Assembly (NCBI GenBank): GCA_017620345.1
Contig: JAFZQP010000184.1
Location: 1 to 5,445, forward strand
Source: Lachnospiraceae bacterium
GTDB lineage: Bacteria > Bacillota_A > Clostridia > Lachnospirales > Lachnospiraceae
Direction: 5' to 3'
DNA length: 5,445 nucleotides
In this document: positions 1 through 5,445 of the stretch, piece after piece
Numbering within the stretch: the stretch's first letter is position 1
Layout: each line of letters begins with the position of its first letter
Translations under genes and position numbers: made by a program
The notes under the pieces: model-generated
Databases searched by the model: none
The model's input: the letters and a program-made list of their open reading frames with translations, nothing else
What the model was told of the DNA's origin: nothing

Positions 1-1197
1 AGAGGCGATATCAAAAAGCTCCATAAGATATTCAGGCATTTACTTGAGAACGCAGTCAAGTTCACGAGATACGGTGGTGTTTATGTGAAGATGTATTCGG
101 AAAATACCGATTACGGTGTGAATCTCTGTATTGAGATGACGGATACGGGTATCGGTATGGACGCCAAAGCTCTGCGCCAGATCACCGAGGGCATGTATCA
201 GGCCAACAAGAAGAGAAACCGCGATTCAGGCGGAATAGGACTCGGGCTCTTCATAGTATACGGATTTGCGCACAGGATGGGTGGATTTGTAAAGATAGAC
301 AGCGAGAGGGAGAACGGTACGACCGTAAGAGTAACGATCCCTCAAAAAGTTGTTGATGCAAGGCCGTGTCTGTTACTGAAGGAATCGTTTGACAGTGCGG
401 TCCTGTTTCACGTAAGGCCCGACAAGTATAAGGTCCCGAAGCTGCGTGATTTCTACCGGAGTATGGCTGCCAATCTTGCATCAGGTATTCATGTTCCGCT
501 GTACCCTGCAGAGACGATATATGAGCTTGATCGTCTTATAGAGAAAATGAATGTAAGTCACATATTCATGGGGCAGGAGGAGTACGAAGAGAACAGGGAC
601 AGTTTTGAGGAGTTGGCAAAAGAAGACATCGTAGTTGCGGTATCGGCAGGACCGGATCTGAAGGTTCCGGCAGACAGCAAGGTGATGCTGATGCCCAAAC
701 CTTTGTATGCTTATCCGATAATAAGGATCCTGAATGAAGGAAAAGATGCAACGGGACTGGATGCTCCCAAGAATATCGAGAAGCCTGATTTCGACGGAGT
801 AAAGGCTCTTATAGTCGATGATGAACCGATGAATCTGGTCGTGGCAAGATCGCTGTTTCAGGAATACAGGATGGTTGTTGATATAGCGGGAAGCGGAAGA
901 GAATCCATCAGTAAATTCCGGAACAATGATTACGATATTGTTTTCATGGATCATATGATGCCCGAGATGGACGGCGTGGAGGCTATGAAACAGATAAAGG
1001 CTGTTGCACGTGATCTTGGGAGGAACGTTGCGGTCATTGCTCTTACTGCAAATGCAGTATCGGGTGCAAGGGAGATGTTTATGGAGGAGGGATTTGACGG
1101 ATTTATCGCCAAGCCAATTAACATATCGGATTTTGAAAGAGTAGTTGTGCGTGCACTTTCCGGTGGCGTTGCAGACAAGGGAGGTGACAACAGATGA
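1..1197 (+). CDS. Hybrid sensor histidine kinase/response regulator, 3' part (start lies outside the window)
   Basis: This is the C-terminal 398 residues of a hybrid histidine kinase. The frame is open to the left edge, so the GTG at 85 is not the real start: the ATPase N-box (RHLLENAVKFT, Asn17 in window numbering) lies upstream of it. Visible parts in order are HATPase_c (about 1-115) with G1 box DTGIGM (48-53) and G2 box GGIGLGL (77-83); a receiver-like but degenerate alpha/beta domain (about 119-250); and a true receiver (about 266-387) with acidic pair Asp273/Asp274, phosphoacceptor Asp317 in IVFMDHMMPEMDG, Thr349 and Lys371. The protein ends about 11 residues after the receiver, with no HPt and no DNA-binding domain. 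By family knowledge it should autophosphorylate on a His upstream and pass phosphate to Asp317; an HPt in another protein would be needed to carry it further. Any sensor and HisKA regions lie off-window. The kinase assignment is very secure; the signal sensed is unknown. Confidence 0.96.
   Translation, partial: RGDIKKLHKIFRHLLENAVKFTRYGGVYVKMYSENTDYGVNLCIEMTDTGIGMDAKALRQITEGMYQANKKRNRDSGGIGLGLFIVYGFAHRMGGFVKIDSERENGTTVRVTIPQKVVDARPCLLLKESFDSAVLFHVRPDKYKVPKLRDFYRSMAANLASGIHVPLYPAETIYELDRLIEKMNVSHIFMGQEEYEENRDSFEELAKEDIVVAVSAGPDLKVPADSKVMLMPKPLYAYPIIRILNEGKDATGLDAPKNIEKPDFDGVKALIVDDEPMNLVVARSLFQEYRMVVDIAGSGRESISKFRNNDYDIVFMDHMMPEMDGVEAMKQIKAVARDLGRNVAVIALTANAVSGAREMFMEEGFDGFIAKPINISDFERVVVRALSGGVADKGGDNR
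355..750 (+). other. Degenerate receiver-like (pseudo-REC) domain in the first kinase
   Basis: Residues about 119-250 (window numbering) between the ATPase and the terminal receiver show an alternating beta/alpha pattern like a CheY fold: strand AVLFHV, helix around 149-162, strand VPLYP, helix TIYELDRLIEKM, strand SHIFMG, helix SFEELAKE, strand IVVAVSAG, then LMPKPLYAYPIIRIL. The last block resembles the conserved receiver Lys-Pro (Lys233-Pro234) and alpha5. The acidic pair is missing, and the position matching the phosphoacceptor Asp is Gly191 (HIFMG against VFMD in the true receiver). The domain is therefore unlikely to be phosphorylated and may serve in dimerisation or signal coupling. 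The fold is inferred from pattern only. Confidence 0.65.
1177..1187 (+). promoter_or_regulatory. Strong ribosome binding site of the second kinase, inside the end of the first
   Basis: AAGGGAGGTGA closely matches the anti-Shine-Dalgarno consensus. The core GGAGG ends 9 bases before the ATG at 1194. It lies within the last codons of gene 1 and, with the ATGA stop/start overlap at 1194-1197, fixes the start of gene 2 and supports translational coupling. Confidence 0.85.
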
Positions 1198-4100
1198 AAT
1201 TTATAAGATTCCTCAAGTCTGCAGTAAACGCCGTAAAAGATCCAAACAGGGATTTCGATGAAAGATTGTATCTGATACTTTCATTCGCATCGGAAATAAT
1301 CGTGTTCATAGCGTTCATAGGGGACATAATCATTAAAGAAAATCCCAATGAGATATTGCTGATCGGTGCGACGCTCATTTTTGTCCCGGTCATGGCACTG
1401 GTGAGCCTGTATCTTGACAAACTCAAGGTAACGATAAAGATAACCGCGATATGCGTTGTGTTCATCGTCATACCCGGACTCTTCTTTTTCGGAGGAGGAG
1501 TTAAAGGCGGCGGAGTGATCTGGTTCATATTCGCATTTATGTATATAGGTCTTCTTCTGCATGGAAGATGGCGTAATGTAATGTTCATGGTGCTCGCGGT
1601 TTCTGCAATGACGTTTTATTATCTGGGATACCATTACCCATGGTGGGTGTATCGTCATTCTGAGAGAATGTTCCTCTACGATTCCATCATATCGCTCATC
1701 CTGGTCGGTGCGTTGTGCTTTATCATGAACTGGTCTTATGGACGCCTTTTTACCGAAGAGAACGATCGTGCGAAAAAGGAAGCAAAAAGAGCAGAAGATC
1801 TTACACGTGCGCAGAACAGATTTTTCTCCAGCATGAGTCATGAGATCCGTACTCCGATAAACTCGATACTCGGACTCAATGAACTAATACTGCGCGATCA
1901 GAATGCAACGGATGATATTGTAAAGGATGCATCCGGAATACAGGGATCCGGCAAGATGCTGCTTGCACTTATCAATGACATCCTTGATTTTTCGAAAATA
2001 GAAGCCGGAAGTATGGATATAGTCACTGTCGATTATAAGGTAGGTGATATGCTTTCGGAGGTTGTTAATATGATATGGCTCCCGGCTCATGATAAGGGGC
2101 TCGGCTTTGAGGTTAATGTGGATCCGGCAGTGCCAAGCGCTCTGTACGGAGATGAGGTCCGTATCAAGCAGGTAGTCATAAATCTTTTGAACAATGCCGT
2201 TAAGTATACACAGAGCGGGCATATTGAACTTCGTGTCGACAGTGATGAAGTGGATCGGGATACGGTAGAACTGTCTATCTCTGTTTCCGATACGGGTATG
2301 GGTATAAAGCGTGAAGATCTGCCGTTCCTTTTTGATGCGTTCAAACGTCTTGATGAAGGAAAGAACAGGCATATTGAAGGAACCGGACTGGGTCTTAGCA
2401 TAGTAAAACAACTCGTGGATCTGATGGGCGGGACCATTTCCGTAAACAGTGTTTACGGAGAGGGATCAACATTTACATTTACAATAAAGCAGCCGGTCAC
2501 AGATCACAGAATGATCGGCGATCTCAATATCCACAGCCAGCATATGGGCGTGAGGAACAATTATGAAAGCGGTTTTCTCGCTCCCGAAGCAAACATCCTT
2601 ATCGTCGATGACAATGAAATGAATCTGGAGGTTGAATCAAGACTTCTTATTGATACCGACATGGGTATAGATAAAGCTCAGAGCGGTAAAGAGGCACTGG
2701 AGATGTGTCTGAAGACCCATTATGATGCTATCCTGATGGATCATCTGATGCCTGTTATGGACGGAATAGAGTGTCTGCGCAGGATCCGGACCCAGTCAGG
2801 AGGCCTTAACAGAAATACACCGATCATAGTTCTGACTGCAAATGCGGGAAGTGAGAACAGAGAACTGTATAATCAGTCCGGTTTTGACGGATATCTTGTA
2901 AAACCCGTTTCCGGAGAAGCAATGGAAGAAGCGCTTGTACGCCATATCTCAAGTGATAAGGTTATCAGAAGAAAGATAATGACCGGCGATAATGAGCTGA
3001 TACGTACTGCAGACAAATATGCGGAAAAAGTTCCGGTCATAATTACTTCATCGAGCATGTGCGATCTTCCGGATGCTATCATCAGAAAGCTTAATATACC
3101 GATCATCCCGTTTGAGATCAAAACGGATAAAGGAGTGTTTAAAGACGGTATCCATATGGATGCCAATGAACTGATAAGGCATATCAATGCAGGAAAAGAA
3201 GCAACATCATCTCCACCGGACGAGAATGAATTTACGGAATTCTTTGCCGATGTTCTTAAAAGGACTCATCACATAATACATATCGCGATAACATCGGGTA
3301 TGAGTGTCGAATTTAAGAAGGCTTCCGAAGCGGCAGGATCATTCGGAAACGTTACGGTCATCAATTCGGAGTGCATATCAAGTGCATCGGGACTACTGGT
3401 ACTTATCGCAAACAAGCTTGTACAGCAGGGACTTCCGGTGGAAGATATCATTTCGGAACTTGAGGAGATAAAACACCGTCTAAAGTGCAGTTTTGTTATC
3501 AACACAACCGAGTATATGACCAGAAGAGGTTTGATCAGTCCGCGTCTTCATCGGGTTGCGTCTGTACTTAATCTTCATCCGATGTTAAGGGTCAGGAAAG
3601 ACAGGCCGGGGATCGGAGGGATATGGCCGGGAACGACGCGAAGAGCATACAGGATGTATATCAGCAGGGCATTTCCTGCCGATACCGTTCCGGATCCAGA
3701 CGTCGTATTTGTAACTTATGTTGACGTTCCGAATGATACACTTGCGTGGATAGAAGAGCAGATCAGAAGGGAAGCATATTTTGAACACATAGTATTCCAG
3801 CAGGCATCTGCCGCGGTTTCCTCAAACTGTGGTCCGGGAACCTTCGGAATAATGTATGTTCTCAAATCCAACAAGTCATATAATATCGCATCGTATTTCC
3901 GTGATATGATGGATGCTGCCCGTGCTGTGGATGAGTATGTTCCGGATGAGCCTTATGTGTATGAGCCGGAGACGGATGAGACAACGCAGCCCGGTGAAGA
4001 TATGCTGTCTGATCCCGTTGATCCACCTGAAGAAAAATGGTATCAGGGGATAAAATGCATCGACACGGAAACGGCTCTTAAAAACTGTGGTTCCGAAGAG

Positions 4101-4628
4101 GCGTTCGCTACAGTCCTGAAGATATTCCATGATTCTGTCGGGACAATGCATAATGATCTTGAAGAGTGCTACAGGACAGAAGACTGGAAGAACTATACGA
4201 TCAAGATCCATGCACTCAAGAGTTCGGCAAGGCTTATAGGTGCATCCGAACTCGGAGAGGATGCCCAGCTTCTTGAAACGGCGGGCAAGGAAGGTGATAT
4301 TTCCTATATCAGGGATCATCATACGGCGGTCATGAACGAATATCTGAAGATCGGAGAAGAACTGACATATCTGTATAAGGATGACCATGACGGCAATGCT
4401 GATAATTCAGAAAAACCGATGGCAGATGCGTCGATCATCAGGGATATGAATGAGGGTATCCGTATGGCTGCAGGTGCCATGGACTGTAACATGCTGGAAG
4501 ACATCATGAATGAGATAGACCGGTATTCATTGCCCGTAGAGGAAAAAGAGAAATTTGACATTATCCGGCAAAAGGCTGCGGCATTCGACTATGATGGCAT
4601 AATGGAAATACTTGGTAGTGAAGGATAA
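1194..4628 (+). CDS. Membrane hybrid histidine kinase with receiver, DegV-like domain and HPt
   Basis: A complete 1144-residue inner-membrane phosphorelay protein. Six hydrophobic segments (about 26-47, 54-74, 81-99, 105-123, 128-147, 162-183) form the N-terminal membrane sensor, followed by a charged helical linker (184-208). There is no PAS or HAMP domain. HisKA carries His216 in MSHEIRTP. HATPase_c (about 315-432) shows N-box NLLNNAVKYT, G1 DTGMGI (366-371), F-box FDAFKR and G2 GTGLGLSIVK (396-405). The receiver (about 466-585) has Asp472/Asp473, phosphoacceptor Asp516, Thr548 and Lys570. A DegV-like domain (about 613-895), an acidic linker (912-948), an HPt (about 950-1060, His1006 in IHALKSS) and a helical tail follow. 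The expected flow is His216 to Asp516 to His1006 and then to an unseen regulator, as in ArcB/BarA-type kinases. All catalytic kinase residues are intact. The ATG overlaps the stop of gene 1 and has a strong ribosome binding site. The DegV insertion is the odd part; the signal is unknown. Confidence 0.96.
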   Translation: MKFIRFLKSAVNAVKDPNRDFDERLYLILSFASEIIVFIAFIGDIIIKENPNEILLIGATLIFVPVMALVSLYLDKLKVTIKITAICVVFIVIPGLFFFGGGVKGGGVIWFIFAFMYIGLLLHGRWRNVMFMVLAVSAMTFYYLGYHYPWWVYRHSERMFLYDSIISLILVGALCFIMNWSYGRLFTEENDRAKKEAKRAEDLTRAQNRFFSSMSHEIRTPINSILGLNELILRDQNATDDIVKDASGIQGSGKMLLALINDILDFSKIEAGSMDIVTVDYKVGDMLSEVVNMIWLPAHDKGLGFEVNVDPAVPSALYGDEVRIKQVVINLLNNAVKYTQSGHIELRVDSDEVDRDTVELSISVSDTGMGIKREDLPFLFDAFKRLDEGKNRHIEGTGLGLSIVKQLVDLMGGTISVNSVYGEGSTFTFTIKQPVTDHRMIGDLNIHSQHMGVRNNYESGFLAPEANILIVDDNEMNLEVESRLLIDTDMGIDKAQSGKEALEMCLKTHYDAILMDHLMPVMDGIECLRRIRTQSGGLNRNTPIIVLTANAGSENRELYNQSGFDGYLVKPVSGEAMEEALVRHISSDKVIRRKIMTGDNELIRTADKYAEKVPVIITSSSMCDLPDAIIRKLNIPIIPFEIKTDKGVFKDGIHMDANELIRHINAGKEATSSPPDENEFTEFFADVLKRTHHIIHIAITSGMSVEFKKASEAAGSFGNVTVINSECISSASGLLVLIANKLVQQGLPVEDIISELEEIKHRLKCSFVINTTEYMTRRGLISPRLHRVASVLNLHPMLRVRKDRPGIGGIWPGTTRRAYRMYISRAFPADTVPDPDVVFVTYVDVPNDTLAWIEEQIRREAYFEHIVFQQASAAVSSNCGPGTFGIMYVLKSNKSYNIASYFRDMMDAARAVDEYVPDEPYVYEPETDETTQPGEDMLSDPVDPPEEKWYQGIKCIDTETALKNCGSEEAFATVLKIFHDSVGTMHNDLEECYRTEDWKNYTIKIHALKSSARLIGASELGEDAQLLETAGKEGDISYIRDHHTAVMNEYLKIGEELTYLYKDDHDGNADNSEKPMADASIIRDMNEGIRMAAGAMDCNMLEDIMNEIDRYSLPVEEKEKFDIIRQKAAAFDYDGIMEILGSEG
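3030..3878 (+). other. DegV-like (EDD fold, fatty-acid-binding family) domain within the hybrid kinase
   Basis: Residues about 613-895 match the DegV family along its full usual length of roughly 280 residues. The opening VPVIITSSSMCDLP corresponds to the usual ITDSSxDLP block, followed by NIPIIPFEI and FKDGIHMDANEL. TSSPPDENEF (671-680) corresponds to TSQPS..EF, and IAITSGMSVEF (697-707) to the I.ISS.LSGTY block. INSECISSASG (723-733) corresponds to the iDS...S.G block, and ISPRLHRVASVLNLHPML (781-798) to the region after GGRI. The end is NCGPGTFG (878-885) for the usual H.GPGa.G. Family members such as FakB hold a fatty acid in the cleft between two subdomains. Here the Arg of GGRI is Leu780 and the His of H.GPG is Asn878, so ligand binding may be altered. 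Family membership is secure; a sensory role is inferred. Confidence 0.88.
3927..4037 (+). other. Acidic, Pro-rich interdomain linker between DegV-like domain and HPt
   Basis: Residues about 912-948 are rich in Asp, Glu and Pro with repeated short patterns such as VPDEPYVYEPE and DPVDPPEE. No fold is suggested. It most likely acts as a flexible tether that lets the HPt reach a receiver in the same or another protein. Confidence 0.7.
4041..4373 (+). other. C-terminal HPt phosphotransfer domain
   Basis: Residues about 950-1060 of the second kinase. The entry IDTETALKNCGSEEAFATVL is typical of HPt domains attached to hybrid kinases. The phosphoacceptor is His1006 in IHALKSSARLIGASEL (HAT codon at 4209-4211), with Lys1009 and the small residues that follow conserved. 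The helices continue to about 1060. This is the last phosphocarrier visible in the window and could serve the receivers of both kinases. A further helical tail (about 1076-1144) follows, with no recognised name. Confidence 0.9.
4620..4625 (+). promoter_or_regulatory. Ribosome binding site of the AGCS transporter
   Basis: GAAGGA lies 6 bases before the ATG at 4632 and overlaps the last codons of the kinase gene, whose stop TAA is at 4626-4628. The 3-base gap between genes implies cotranscription and probably translational reinitiation. Confidence 0.7.
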
Positions 4629-4631
4629 TTT

Positions 4632-5445
4632 ATGGAAACTGTTGTCAGGATCAATGATACAGTAAATTCTTTTGCATGGGGAACGTTCGGACTTGTACTG
4701 CTACTCGGTTCCGGACTTGTGTGTACGGCGATCACCGGTGTTTTCCAAATCACGCATTTAAGACACTGGTGGTCTCAGACGTTTGGGATAGTAAGAAGTG
4801 AAGGCAGGATAATCAATGATGCCGGAGCACTGTCCCAGTTGCGTGCTTTTTGCATGGCACTGAGTTCGACGATAGGTACGGGTAACATCGCCGGTGTTGC
4901 TACCGCCATATGTGTAGGCGGTCCCGGAGCGGTACTGTGGATGTGGGTAGCTGCATTTCTCGGTATGATGGTCAAGTACTCGGAGAACGTCCTTGGTCTG
5001 TATTACAGACGTCGTAATTCGGAAGGTGCCTGGTCCGGCGGCCCAATGTACTATCTTCAGGACGGGCTCGGTTCGATAAAACACTGCAGAGGGCTCGGAA
5101 GAACTCTTGCGGTATTGTTCTGCGTGTTCACGGTACTTGCATCGTTCGGTATCGGAAACATGAGTCAGATCAATAAGATCACGATCAATTTTCAATCGAC
5201 GTTCCTGCCGGGTATTGAAAGCGAGCTGTTTCTCGGAGCTCCGAAAATAAACTGGATGATCGGAATGATACTGATGATAACTACAGCGATCATCATTTCG
5301 GGAGGATTCAGACGTCTTGCTGCGTTTTCGGAAAAAGTGACACCGTTTATGTGCCTGGCTTATGTAATAGGCTGCTTTGTGATGATATTGCTTCACCACA
5401 GAAGCATTCCGTATGTGTTCGCTTCGATATTTAAATTTGCACTCG
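4632..5445 (+). CDS. Alanine/glycine:cation symporter family protein (AGCS), 5' part
   Basis: The first 271 residues of a membrane transporter that runs off the right edge; family members are usually about 450-480 residues. It is expected to import alanine or glycine with Na+ (or H+) through the cytoplasmic membrane. The AGCS signatures are clear: MALSSTIGTGNIAGVATAI (75-93), GGPGAVLWMWVAAFLGMMVKYSE (96-118, the conserved GGPGA.FWMW block), YYRRR, GGPMYYLQDGLG (136-147) and GNMSQINKI (175-183). Hydrophobic segments are visible around 17-38, 87-113, 157-174, 207-223 and 238-254. The ATG is chosen because it follows a ribosome binding site by 6 bases and gives a normal family N-terminus. It sits 3 bases after the kinase stop, so it is likely cotranscribed. 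Substrate within the family cannot be settled from this fragment. Confidence 0.93.
   Translation, partial: METVVRINDTVNSFAWGTFGLVLLLGSGLVCTAITGVFQITHLRHWWSQTFGIVRSEGRIINDAGALSQLRAFCMALSSTIGTGNIAGVATAICVGGPGAVLWMWVAAFLGMMVKYSENVLGLYYRRRNSEGAWSGGPMYYLQDGLGSIKHCRGLGRTLAVLFCVFTVLASFGIGNMSQINKITINFQSTFLPGIESELFLGAPKINWMIGMILMITTAIIISGGFRRLAAFSEKVTPFMCLAYVIGCFVMILLHHRSIPYVFASIFKFAL

Noticed and set aside
481..954. Minus-strand open frame of 157 codons opposite the first kinase
   Set aside because: It is antisense to the pseudo-receiver and receiver coding region; its product shows no family features and there is no convincing ribosome binding site.
85..1197. GTG at 85 as the start of the first gene
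   Set aside because: The frame stays open to base 1 and the upstream codons encode the essential ATPase N-box, so the GTG is internal and the gene is truncated by the window edge.
1118..2437. Several overlapping minus-strand open frames opposite the second kinase
   Set aside because: They overlap each other and the conserved membrane, HisKA and ATPase coding sequence; they are shadow frames with no recognisable domains.
2949..3029. Possible gene boundary between receiver and DegV-like part (separate degV gene)
   Set aside because: The reading frame is continuous, with no stop, and I saw no clear ribosome binding site and start pair here; the HPt follows the DegV part in the same frame, so a single fused protein is the better reading.
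4600..4640. Terminator or promoter between the kinase and the transporter
   Set aside because: The gap is only 3 bases and no GC-rich hairpin with a T-tract is present.
4758..5399. Long open frame of 213 codons on the minus strand
   Set aside because: It lies antisense to the clearly conserved AGCS transporter, has no recognisable motif and a low-complexity His/Tyr/Arg-rich composition typical of a shadow frame.

Overview
The window is a fully coding, single-strand (+) stretch from what looks like a Firmicute of the Lachnospiraceae/Clostridia type. The clues are the style of the hybrid histidine kinases (receiver signature MDHMMPEMDG, HATPase segment GGIGLGLFIVYGF followed by IPQKVVDARPCL), the strong AAGGGAGGTGA-type ribosome binding site, the moderate GC content and the presence of a DegV-family domain. 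The genus cannot be fixed from this sequence alone.

Layout: (1) bases 1-1197 are the 3' end of a hybrid sensor kinase whose start lies left of the window. It contains the ATPase domain, a degenerate receiver-like domain and a terminal true receiver, but no HPt domain. (2) Bases 1194-4628 encode a complete 1144-residue hybrid kinase that starts inside the stop codon of gene 1 (ATGA overlap). Its order is six membrane segments, HisKA, HATPase_c, receiver, a complete DegV-like (EDD/fatty-acid-binding fold) domain, an acidic Pro-rich linker, HPt and a helical tail. (3) Bases 4632-5445 are the first 271 codons of an alanine/glycine:cation symporter (AGCS family) that runs off the right edge. It begins 3 bases after the stop of gene 2.

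How the genes may work together: the overlap and the tiny spacer point to one transcript with translational coupling. Kinase 1 ends in a receiver without an HPt, while kinase 2 carries an HPt, so the two may share one phosphorelay. No DNA-binding or enzymatic output domain is visible, so the final response regulator must be elsewhere. The most notable item is the DegV domain embedded in kinase 2 between receiver and HPt. Known DegV/FakB proteins bind fatty acids, so this could be a cytosolic lipid-sensing input to the phosphorelay. However, two residues of the usual carboxylate-binding network appear substituted, so the ligand may differ or be absent. The downstream transporter suggests, but does not prove, a link to amino-acid uptake.

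There is no intergenic stretch longer than 3 bases, and no RNA gene, mobile element, CRISPR array or terminator was seen.
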